Origin: Tulasnella sp. 424
Lineage: Eukaryota; Basidiomycota; Agaricomycetes; Cantharellales; Tulasnellaceae
Direction: 5' to 3'
DNA: 64,000 nt
Assembly (NCBI GenBank): GCA_019633425.1
Contig: WSUB01000121.1
Span: 1-64,000 of the forward strand
In this document: piece after piece, positions 22,500-33,500 of the stretch
Layout: every line of letters starts with the position of its first letter
How positions within the stretch are numbered: the first letter of the stretch is position 1
Program-made: the position numbers and the translations under genes
Notes under the pieces: model-generated
Told to the model about the DNA's origin: nothing
Database searches by the model: none
The model's input: only the letters and a program-made list of their open reading frames with translations

Positions 22500-24746
22500 A
22501 GTAAAGGAGTTTGTTCTCTAATCTGCGCTCCTTGTTGAGAGCAGACAGCTTGGCAACCACATCGTCCAACTTGATCATCTCTGAAGGGGCCTTAATCCCG
22601 ATCCTCACGATTGCCGACGTTGACCGACTGGCTCTTCATCTCCTCCTCGCCCACAACTGCAGAAAGAACGTATAAGTATAAGGCTTCAACGCTTATATAT
22701 ATAAACTAACCAGGGATGAAGTTGTACTGTGCAGTCTCGCTGTTGCGGATCTTCTTGGGAAGTGTGTTCTCGCCATTGTCCATGTCAACAAACAACCCAG
22801 AGTCTTGGAGTCTCTGTGCCACTTCAGACGCGTAATCCTTCTGCAGAGGCTGTCAGTAAGAACAATTGATGCGGAATCCTCGAAGTGACATACGAAGGGT
22901 GCAGCAACAGGGACGACGAGAGCCTGACGAGGTGAGACCCAGAACGGCCTGCGTGGCGCGGAAAAAGAATGTTAACTAATGCCATTGGCAGCCGTGTACA
23001 AACGAGTCGTACCATTTTCCGGCAGTGTGTTCTGTGAGGATACCGATGAATCGTTCCAAGCTGCCCAGAATGGCACAGTAAATCATGACCGGCCGGGTGA
23101 CTCTTTCCGGGTCTTCGTGAACGTCAGGGCCACGGTACTTCAGCTTGAACCATTCAGGAAGCTGGAAGTCCATTTCGCTCTCAATCTAAGCGTTCTATCG
23201 TCAGCCGTGCACTACGTTCTTTGACAGAACCCTTACCTGACTCGGCATGCAGAAGATGTGGGTGTCATCCTGAAAGAATCGTCGCACACGAGTCAATCCG
23301 CTCAAAGCTCCACTAGCTTTCATTTCGGTGAATGACTCCGAATTCAGCCATTCGAATGGGAAGTTCCTTGTAACTCCGGTCCCTCGCGTCGAAGATAAGA
23401 CAATGGACAGGGCAGTTCATTGGCTTGAGGGCGAACTTGTCCTTGTCGACGTCCAAGACGAACATGTCATCTTTGTAGTGTTGCTGGTGAACAAAACATT
23501 TCATGAGTTCGCAGTTCGGGGAGTACAACCACGGAAAATGCTCCGTACCCAATGGCCAGATTGTTCCCAGAGCTTGGAATTGTACATGTTGGGGGGAAAC
23601 GACTTCGCTGTATCCACGTTTATGATACTCTTCCTACAGCCCGGAATGTCTTGAAAAATCGGTCATCACTAAGCAAAAAAGCACGGACCTTCATCAGCTC
23701 TACGAGTTTGTATATCCTTGCACCATGAGGCAAGGCGAATGTGCTGCCGGGGCTGAGGTCGTGCCAGAAGAACAGCTCTTGTTCCTGTTTCTCGCGTACC
23801 TTGCCAATGTTTCGGTGGTCACGCTTAGCAGCCTCGGCCAAAGAATTCTTATATTCTTTCAGTTGTTTGGTGTCAGGGAACGAGATACCATAAATATGTT
23901 GTAGGGAGTTGTTGTTCGCATCGTTGAGCCAGTAGGATGCGGATGACTGGATTTACAAACACATTCAGCTGGAGAACGAGACCTTTTGCCTTTAAGCGAA
24001 GAACCTTTGTGACCATGAACGCCTTGATTCGTCCGGTATGAGGAATGTGAGGGCCGATGCAGAGATCGGTCATGGGACCGCAACGGTAGACGGCGGTAGA
24101 TGTGCCGTCCGGAACCTTGGTCTCGATGAAGTGTTTCTTGTGCTTGTTGTAATTCGGTGATAGAATGTGATCAGAGCAAGGGGTTTTTCCCTGAGCATTC
24201 CAGATCACCGTACCGCAAACATCTCCAGGAGGTCTTCCTTCTTCATGACCAAACGCTCAAACTTCTGTTTCTCCTTCGTGGCGGGATTCGACAGGGTTTC
24301 GAGATTGGGGTAGTCGGCAGGTACGACGGATCTGTCTTGAATAGCCTTCTCGCAGAAGAAGCCTTCATCTGTGGGAGGGCCGAGGCAGAGTTGGCAGCCA
24401 TAGTGCTTCTCTGCGGCTTCTCCAAGGACGTGTGCGGAAGAGTGCCAGAAGACCTTCTTGCCTGTTCGCAGGGCATTTGTTAAGCCTGATATTCGTACGT
24501 GGCAGAGCCAGACTCACCCTCCGGACGTTCGAAGTCCTGCAACTCCAATTTGCATGACCCTTTTAGCGGTCGCTCGAGATCCCAAAGCTCGCCATCCACC
24601 TTGGCTATCACGAGGCGGTCTGCGAGACCCTTGGATATCTCCTTTGCAATGTCCAATGGGCTTGCTTGCTAGCTTGTGCCCGGTCTTGACAGCGCCATCG
24701 GGCCGCGTCACCTGGCGAGGCGGATCTGGAGGATTTGGGTCAGAGT
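22500..24746 (-). pseudogene. Threonyl-tRNA synthetase remnant, left copy
   Basis: Exons align with the intact gene at 38468-41377 but are disabled in several ways. The 5' end (start exon and most of exon 2) is missing. A 326-bp deletion between two TCCA copies (junction near 23,174) removes most of two catalytic exons. The acceptor before YNKYKKH is mutated (ATAG to GAAT, near 24,150). The zinc-region CPGHC is changed to CPVHC. The terminal TAG has become TAC. One intron has shrunk to 15 nt (23785-23799). It cannot make a synthetase. Confidence 0.9.
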
Positions 24747-27483
24747 GGCGTGTAGTTCGGGGATGAGCTGTTTGGATGCGACTGTTTTGGAATTTGATCA
24801 GGCGTCAATGATCACCAGTACTAGTCTTGTGGGGGGAAAGTGTGGCGATGACACAATCCTTTGACGTGGGTGCGGAGCGCACTTTGCCGTTTGATTTTTG
24901 GGTTCCGTTTTTTGATGGGCTTGAAGTTCGTAAAAGCCCCCTCTTCGATCCCTGATCTCGATCTGCCGAGGGTGGATGTGTGTTAAACGATACAAAACGA
25001 CTGTCGTTTGTGTTTTGCAAAACGAGTCGCGTGAGCGGAGAGGAAAAGAGAGGGAGTAAACAAAAGAGAGTGGTTTGAATGAGAGGGAGGGGGAGAGTTG
25101 GTTGAAATGAATTCAATACAGAGAGAAGCAGGGAAGTCTTTTTTTTTTCTTCTTGCCCTTCAGCTCGGAGACAATCCTGGATGGTCCGCCATGCTTAACA
25201 CCGACCTCCCTCGCTTATATAACTCCGGCTTCACGGTAAACAAACTACCCATGACCGACGATCACCGTCATTCGATACTTACTAGCTCTCTCGTCGCTCA
25301 ACGCCAACAGCGAACAAGGAAAGTCTTGGAGTCGATTAGGCCTCTGGAGATTCTCAGTCCTTTGATCATCGAATGACGTAGAGGTGCTCCCCGGCTTATC
25401 TCCAAAGTTTATTTGCCTGGCTCCAACGACAGCTCCTAGTCCCTTTGACTTTTTCAATCAGCAATGATTCAGCATACGTCCCCCTACAGTGACGTCAAAC
25501 AATGGCTCTAACTCGGTATCATTTATCTCTCAGTCTAGAGCCATCAGAAGATTCATTAATTCTATTGCATTCAGGTTGCCTCCGCTTTTCTTTTTCACCT
25601 GTACAAATGCCATCCGCCCGTCCCATTCAAACTTGTTCCGCCGAGGAGACAAACAACCAAACCAGCCAGTGATCTAAGCGGACCATGGCTCTCCCCGAAG
25701 TCCATCTGCTTAGGAACTTTCCCTTATAAGGCACGCACCGCCGCCGTTCAGGACGTCGCTTACGGCTAAGCGCCCCATTTCCGATTTGCTCCAGTTAATG
25801 TTCCTCTGCCGTCCGTCCCCCCACGGCTCCGACGGCGACTTTCGGGCCGTTTAGGGGTCTCGTTGACAAATTGCCCAGGAAATCCGCGCACGGCGGAAAC
25901 TTTTCGTGGAACCTTTCGAAGACACCGGCTGGGCTACTCAACCGTCTCTTCCGCTAAGTCCGTTACTCACTATTTCGGCTTCTAGGATGCCCCTCATAAG
26001 TTAACGTAGTCGCTGTACTAGTTGTATGATCCGAGAGCTGGAAGAACCGATTACAGTACTTCAATGTGGACCGCCATGAGGTTGTTTCGCACCCTTGAAC
26101 CTATGCAACTCGCCCTTCCTTGGCGACCCCAAAGGTACCACCCCGCACTTATAGGAAGCACGAGCAGTCATCACGATGACTGTTGCTTTACGATATCACA
26201 ATACATACATGCTTCCTCCTACTGATCCAAAGTCGGGCTTCAGCATCCCTCCGTCGAGACTCGCACAGTTCACTTTGCGGTTTGAGCCGGACGTCTCCGC
26301 CAGGGCTAGCGACCCATTCGAACTCGACGGCGGTCTGATTGCAAATAATCACCACTGTTCCAGCCCCTCGGTCTCCACCCCGGTTATCTCGAAATATTTC
26401 ACGAAAAGTTTCCGCCGTTCGCGGGTGCCCTCCAATTGCCGGCTTTCCAGCCACACACCTTCCCTCGGCCCACCACGCTGCTCAAACCTTTAGAAAAAGC
26501 GCCCGGTACCTTAATACTCAACATAAACCCACCATCAAACGAATACACCTTTGGAGGGACTATCTATTCAAGCCCCTAACTTTCCTGTTCGAGCCGTCGA
26601 CTCAGTCCCGACGCAACCGATTATAATTGCCGGAGAGTGCAGGAAAACCCACCGCATTCGTGAGTAACCTTTTAGGATTCTGAAAGCGTGCACGAAGGGA
26701 AATGAAAAGCTGATTAGTACAATGGGGGGTTTAATGATCAGATAAATCTCGCCAAAAGGAGCAGTCACTCAAAGACAAGTATGACTACGTCTGACACCAC
26801 GTCCAAGACACTACTGAACCTCAAACTCGAATTCGGGTACGTTCGGCTCCCCACCACCCCATGATGTATCATTCTCGAGACACGACGTCTCTCGCATGAT
26901 CGTATCTCCATCTGACCGGCGGCGACTCCACACTTGGCGTACACCGTTGTAAACGTTTTACGGGAGGGCTTCTTCGAGGGTGGTCCCTTCTTGGTGGCTT
27001 GGGACTCTCTTGGGTAGCAAGGAGATACACGCCCCGATCGCTTTTGGTTTTCTCCCTTATACTTCCATATGTGGAAGTTATTGAGGTGGCGAAGAAAAGA
27101 GCGCTCATCCTGTGCTGCGTGCATCGTGTTATCGGACACAAGGCATTGGATTCATCGGTCCTCCGGTCGGTTTCCAATTCGCTTGGGACATCAAGGCACC
27201 CTCGTTTGGGATTTCATTGTTGGACTATTAGGGATTTGCAGTGCAGATCCTTAGGAGTCTAATGAACCAGGAGCAGCATAATTGCATCTGTCGGTGGACG
27301 TCGGAGGAACGGTCACTTGCTTTTGTTTCCTCCACTCTCCTCTCCCTCCCTCCATCAAATCTCGCTGACCCCCTTCTACGTATGATGGGCTAACTGATCT
27401 GAACTGACCCACCCACCCTTGTCTTTGTCTTTTTTTTTCGCTTCCGCAAACTCCTCTTCTTCTATCTTTCAATTAGAGGCGGA
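24747..27483. other. About 2.7 kb between the duplicated block and URM1, no gene recognised
   Basis: Several open frames of 60-120 codons exist on both strands, but none shows a recognisable domain or a supported splice pattern. A TATATAA-like motif lies at about 25,216. A pair of imperfect inverted repeats occupies 25,869-25,927 and 26,380-26,440 (listed separately). The 26.8-27.2 kb segment has a minus-strand frame of 124 codons that I do not recognise. Confidence 0.4.
25869..26440. repeat. Imperfect inverted repeat pair (about 60-bp arms)
   Basis: The left arm contains CGGCGGAAACTTTTCGTG; the right arm holds its reverse complement, CACGAAAAGTTTCCGCCG. Similarity runs about 60 bp on each side at roughly three quarters identity, around a 450-bp centre without a gene. 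This looks like an old non-autonomous TIR element. Exact ends and target duplication are not clear. Confidence 0.5.
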
Positions 27484-27970
27484 ATGGAACTCCTCTTTTC
27501 AAATAAACGGCCTCATCGCGTATCCATCCCTGCTTTTGTCGCACCAGCAACACCGCCGCCGCCGCTAGCAGCAGGGGCAGCAAGCACCTCGGTGCAAGAG
27601 ACGACCGCGACCACCACGTCACGGCCTAGCGACACTAACTATCTCATTCATTGGATGAAGGATAACCTCCTGACGGAACGTGTCGAGTTGTTTATGGAAG
27701 GAGATACGGTGTACGTTTTCTTTCTTCTCCTCCGAGTCGCTTTTCCGCACCTCCCTCCCTGCGACTTCGCATAACTCTCTCAGAGGCAAAGGCGGCCGAA
27801 CACTAGACTAACTTTGTTGCTTGCCTCTCCCCACTCTTTCCCTTTGCGACAGACGCCGGGGAATCCTCGTCATGATAAACGACGTCGATTGGGAATTGGA
27901 AGGTGAAGGAGAGTACGTGCTGAAAGATGGAGATGAGGTGGTGTTTATCTCGACTTTACATGGGGGTTGA
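27484..27970 (+). CDS. URM1: Ubiquitin-related modifier Urm1, 5' exon not found
   Basis: Urm1 is the sulphur carrier for tRNA wobble-uridine thiolation and a protein modifier. Two exons (27484-27710 and 27853-27970, GTACGT...GACAG intron) give 114 residues ending [10 protein letters not shown]. The C-terminal diglycine is the thiocarboxylated end. [19 protein letters not shown] and [13 protein letters not shown] are typical of the family. The model starts [15 protein letters not shown]. In relatives that segment is preceded by a first beta strand ending in FGGG. The bases just upstream (TTAG|A GGC GGA) fit a phase-2 acceptor from an upstream exon, but I could not find that exon. The gene is either incompletely modelled or 5'-truncated. 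Confidence 0.82.
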
Positions 27971-28631
27971 ATAGGTGTCTGAAATATAGTATTCGAGCTG
28001 GTATCTTGGTTGCAAATAGATGATGGGAGTGGGCATCAATTGGGCGGCCTTCTAATTCGCGCCGAAGAAGAGTAATTGAGAGTGAACCCCGGCCATTTAC
28101 GAACGGGATAGAGGTGCCCGATGACTCTGCATAGAGACATTTGGTCACGCATAAGCGCTGTCTCTTCTAGCTGTTCTTGAACGAGGTCTCAGCCGCTAAG
28201 GCCAGGGCATCGTCGACAATCGTCCAAGCTCCCAGACCCGTCACGCCAAGAGAGTCACCTAGCATAGTTGCCCTCTTAGCCGTTGTCTTATCATTTCTAG
28301 CATCCAATAATGAGCTTTATATTACGGTATTCAAGTTGAGATGCTCGCCAACCCCATCCACCCACCTCGTAAACGTCCTGCTTTACGTCCCACGGTTGGT
28401 GTAATTTTGCAGAGCCGAGAGCCCAACAAACATGATGATACCCCCCAAATCATTCTGACCAGCATCCACTATTTAACTAAATTAGGATACGTGAATCTGA
28501 ATATATGTCACGGTGGTCTAGCATCCGTGGCGACAAACCCTCCTCGCTGATGCCGTCCACCTCACTAACATACTCAGAGCATTTTAGGCAAACCTATTCC
28601 GGTCCTGATCACAATAAAGCATAGCTGAATT
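27971..28631. other. Intergenic, no gene recognised
   Basis: This is the spacer between URM1 and the lipin pseudogene. Only short frames without motifs were seen. Confidence 0.35.
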
Positions 28632-29989
28632 CTTGCCCGTAAATGGTTTTTGTGCAGGAGGAGACCGATAGGGTCGTGGTTAGTTAATATTGATGTAACA
28701 ATCACCAAGTGCGTCTCTCTAAGGATCGTTCCACACTTTTTTTTTCATCTGTCGCTAACCGTTTGACCTGCAGGTCTGACGCATTAGGTAACATATGAAA
28801 AAAAAAGGTCACATGTCTGATAACCCTCATCGGACGAGACTGGACTCATTTGGGTGTTGCCAAACTGTACACCAACATTGGCGAGGACCTGGTACAAGAT
28901 GATGTACTTGACTTCCAGGGCGATGGGCCAAGCCGATTCGACGAGGGACTACTTGAAGGGCATCAAGCAGAATAATTATCAGCTGCCGGGGGGACTGGTA
29001 ATTATGAGTCCCGATTGGTTGATGGCGTCCTTGCATCGGTGAGTCCTCTCTTGATGATGCATGGAAGCGCGCGTTGTTGACGAGGAAGTAATGACGTTTC
29101 ACAGAGAAGTTATCATGCGGAAGCGGGAAGTGTTCAAAATTGTTTGCTTGTGCGGTACTATCCAACGTCTCTTTGAGCTGCAGCACAAGGAACCTTTCTA
29201 TGCCGGATTTGGTAATCGAATCCCGCATTCGCTTTCATATCGGAGCATCAACGTCCCGAGCGCGAGGATTTTCACGATCGATTCGAGTGGAGAGGTCAAT
29301 ATGGGCCTTTTGGAGCTAGCTAGGTATAAATCTTCGTAAGTACTAGATTGGGGAGAGAATGCTCGGAGTGTTCACCAGGCTGAGACACCCCTTTTTCCCC
29401 GTTCTTCGCTTCCAGGTACACCCACATGACGGACCTGGTGGATCAGATGTTCCCTCCCGTATACAAGAAGTGGGCTACAGAGTTCACTGACTTCAATCGT
29501 TGGCGAGGTTCGTTGTCCGACGTCGACTTGACTGATTCGAAACCTCCTTCGCCTGCTCTTAGCGCTGTTTCAGAAACGTCCGTTACGAGTCATCTCAGTC
29601 GATGGCGCAACTTCAGTCTTCGATCTTCAAAGCTCGACTCCCACAGCGGCTGCAGCTGCCAATGCCAATGTCGTTGCGCGTAATGGGAAAAAGGCAGTCT
29701 CTCCAAGTCCGTTGGTCCGTCGGTTGTGTGTGACGATCGGAGTACGACGCTGGCGGATTCGGGGTCGGAAAGCGAGGAACACCACCGACACGCGAGAGGG
29801 AAACTGAGCTTTGATGATATGCCGAGTTCACTAGCTGGTTCGGAGAACGGAGGGAGTGAAGGGGAGGAAACGATGAGGGAGATGAAGAGGATGAGGGTGA
29901 TGACGATGGGGATGACGATAAACATGGCGGTTGAGCAAGTGCTGGACGACAACATATTGAAGGAGATGGCGAATGTACCGTTTATCTGA
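28632..29989 (+). pseudogene. Lipin / phosphatidate phosphatase (Pah1-type) C-terminal pseudogene
   Basis: The LNS2 catalytic region of a lipin is readable piecewise: FVQEETDRVVVS, TITKSDALG, RDWTHLGVAKLYT, LTSRAMGQADSTRDYLKGI, PFYAGFGNRI, RIFTIDSSGEV, MTDLVDQMFPP. Typical introns (for example 29,338-29,415) are still visible. The catalytic DxDGT reads N-I-D-V-T after a one-base insertion. Another frameshift lies after KLYTNI, stops interrupt the intron-exon border near 28.79 kb, and the acidic tail has lost two bases. The N-lipin half is absent. Its last part is the left border of the right duplication copy. Confidence 0.85.
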
Positions 29990-30530
29990 AGGTATTTTTT
30001 CGGCTGTGATCGTGGAGAGTCGTTTGCTTTGTCATCCCGTTCGCTTCGTTCTGTAAATGCATTTCATTTTCTCCCTTTTCATCTCTAGTACCAGCATATT
30101 ATTTGCGTGCATTCACGTGTTATGTAGCTTGTAATCATGCACATTTGACGAACAAGCCCCTTTTCAGCGCCGCATGCAGACTACAAAATCAAACAAGGAG
30201 GTTGCAGGCGAGGAGAAAACAAACACCTTGTTACAATGAGGTGACATCAAAGGGACGACCGGTTCACTACTTTACGTGTTCCAGGTCTACCGTTGCCCGC
30301 CGAAGGCACATCTGGAATCAATGTTCCGTCAAAAGTCCTCAATCCATGTTAGAACGTGCCCGATATGTAACGTACGGGGAATCATCAAGGCTAGAGCGCA
30401 TGCGAGACATGGAATATGGAAAGCTTCCCGCTAGATACGACGACAAGGGTTCCATTAGAAAGAAGTATTGCCGGATATTTGTCGGCCCAGTACTGAGCAG
30501 GAAGCCAGAAAAAGCGAGAAGAGGATAATT

Positions 30531-33500
30531 TCACCCAGTGATCATGAATGCTTGGAATACTGTATGTAAATCCGAGGGGGATCTCCGGATCTGAAGAAAG
30601 GGATGATCAGCTGTGAGGAAACAATCATTGGTATCATAGAGTACACTGAACATACCGGCATGTGAAATGGGAACGAACGAGATGATGGAGCTGTTACCTA
30701 TTGCTGGATGGCCCAAAGGCATTCCGCTCCTAGCATCCCACACTCGAATCGTGCCGTCATTGGATCTGGATACCAGAACCTTGCCGTCTGGCGAGAACGT
30801 AACGGAGCGAACCAAGCCGTTGTGGCCTGTGAGTGGTGGGCCTAAAGACGTGCCGGTCTGAGCATCCCACAATCGAATCGTGTTGTCTGAGGATCCGGAT
30901 ACCAGAACCTTGCCATCTGGCGAGAACGCAACAGAGCAAACGGAGTCATTGTGGCCCTTGAGTGGCTGGCCCAGAGGCGTCCCGGTCTGAGCATCCCACA
31001 ATCGAATCGTGCCGTCATCGGATCCGGATGCCAGAACCTTACCATCTGGCGAGAACGCAACAGACCAAACGAAGCTATTGTGGCTCATGAGTGGCTGGCC
31101 CAGAGGCGCCCCGGTCTGAGCATCCCACAATCGAATCGTGCGGTCATTGGATCCGGATGCCAGAACCTTGCCATCTGGCGAGAACGCAACGGAGCAGACC
31201 CAGCCATTGTGGCCTGTGAGTAGCGGGCCCAAAGACATCCCGGTCTGAGCATCCCACAATCGAATCGTGTTGTCTGAGGATCCGGATGCCAGAACCTTGC
31301 CATCCGGCGAAAACGCAACGGAGTAGACACAGGCATTGTGGCCTGTGAGTGGCTGGCCCAGAGGCGTCCCGGTCTGAGCATCCCACAATCGAATTATGCC
31401 GTCTGAGTATCCGGATGTCAGAACCTTGCCATCTGGCGAGAACGCAACGGAGCAGACCCAGCCACTGTGGCCCGTGAGTGGCGGGCCCAAAAGCGTCCCG
31501 GTCTGAGCATCCCACAATCGAATCGTGCGGTCATTGGATCCGGATGCCAGAACCTTGCCATCTGGCGAGAACGCAACGGAGTAGATACAGGCATTGTGGC
31601 CTGTGAGTGGCGGGCCCAAAGACGTCCCGGTCTGAGCATCCCACAATCGAATCGTGCCGTCTGAGGATCCGGATGCCAGAACCTTGCCATCTGGCGAGAA
31701 CGCAACGGAGAAGACACAGCCATTGTGGCCTGTGAGTGGCGGGCCCAAAGACGTGCCGGTCTGAGCATCCCACAATCGAATCGTGCCATCTGAGGATCCG
31801 GATGCCAGAACCTTGCCATCTGGCGAGAATGCAACGAAGCGAACCAAGCCATTGTGGCCCGTGAGTGGCTGGCTCAGAGGCGTCCCGGTCTGAGCATCCC
31901 ACAATCGAATCGTGGCGTCTGAGGATCCGGATGCCAGTACTGCACCATCCGGCGAAAATGCAATCGTCCACACCTTAGCACCAACGTCTCTGGTCCACAG
32001 GTTAGCTGGCCATGTTAAAGGCTGGACACCACGTAGAGTCCGAATTTTGGCGTGCCTTCCATAGCACTCCCATAGCTGCGTCTTCTGAGGACAGTGGGCA
32101 AGCGCTGAAACATAAATGTGGAGTACACCAAACGAAATTGGCTCTGAAAATGCAGCGACGAAACGCTGGGCATCGTTCCACAATGTGGCCAGCGGCTTGC
32201 AATCAAAAGTCTCCCTGTCATGGGATCGCTATGACCGTGGATTCAGCACACGGAGTGGAATTCAGCAATGCAATCCAACTAGCAGACTTACCGAGATCCA
32301 TGAGTAGACGCGTTTTGCGATAACCACCGCCTCGGTAGTAGCTCCAATCAGACTCATCACTTCAAGCCAGTACAGGAGCTTTTCCTTGCTGAATGTTTCG
32401 AAATCCGCCCGTTGGCCATTGGGACCCTTTCTGACCACCCTCGACCACTCCGCCCCTTCGATCAGATGGATGGACCAAGCTCGACTGCAGTAACGAATGG
32501 CTGTGGACACCTCCCGTTCTATAATATCCTGAACCTCCGAGTTCGGCTTCGAGAGGTCCGACAGGTTGCAGATATTCTCCTTCAGATCTCGAACCATTAT
32601 GGCAAGGCATAGACTTGCCAGTCGTTCATGGTGATGATGTACGTCGATGTGGTAGAGCCGTTCCTTGCATCGTTGCTCATCAACAAGAAGGTCGCGGATG
32701 GAGGTGTGCATGAGGTGCATAGATTGGGTGGATGAGGTGGGGATGAGGAGGAGGGAACTGAGGTCGACAAGAATGTCCTGGCGTAGATACTGGATGATAC
32801 CCTCATGGTCAACCCCCTGGAAGATGCTGTTGTCACCATAGAGTGCAGCGATGACGTCAAGGGAGACAGGATATGGCGCTACCACCATGGTTCCTAGTAT
32901 AGAGCGTAGAAGCTCTTGCCTCGCTGGGTCTCGCCTGACGGTATTGAACGCCTTTGAAAGGATTTGTTGGTACAAGTCATCGAGTCCATCCCATGTCGAT
33001 GGTCGCGTGAGCAAATCGCGTAGTCGATTTACGGGTGACCCGTCCCCGATGTACGTGATTACGGTTTGGGTCCATTGGAATAATCCTTGAGACATCCCCA
33101 CCAAGCTCCTGATGTCACTGGCTGCAGGCCAGTGTTCTGGGAGGCCATGGTCTTCCCTGATCTGCATGCAACGATGCTCGATGAATCGTGCAAGGTCATT
33201 CATCACATGGACCGACGAGTCTAAATCTTCTACGTGCCACTTCCTTGGTTCAAGCGCACGAAGCAGTGGGGCCTCCGGGCGACAGGTAAGAAGGAATTTG
33301 ACGTTGCTGGGAAATGATGACGAGTGTCGATCGATGAGCTTGACGAAATCTACGGCATCTTTGGAATTCTGACATTCATCAAGAGCATCAACGATGATGA
33401 GGATAGCGCGAGACTGCTGTACGAGCTTTGAAAGGGGTGCAACGATCAGGGTCTCGAACTGGACGTCGAGTCGTTGCTCTGCGATGTCCTCGTTCTCCTG

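Larger units (their letters stand above)
14183..24746. repeat. Segmental duplication, left copy
   Basis: This block is collinear with 29,892-41,087: lipin 3' end, NLR, CSTF64, ThrRS. The similarity begins at GAGGGTGATGACGATGGG and stops abruptly inside the ThrRS gene, after a shared TTTGGGTCAGAGTGGCG near 24,745. Inside it, the left copy has deletions in CSTF64 and ThrRS and a longer WD40 array. It lacks a 382-bp transposon present in the right copy. Confidence 0.9.

Noticed and set aside
30103..30528. 141-codon plus frame before the right NLR
   Set aside because: The aligned left-copy sequence does not preserve the frame.
30667..31852. Open frames on both strands in the second WD40 array
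   Set aside because: Same period artefact as in the first array.
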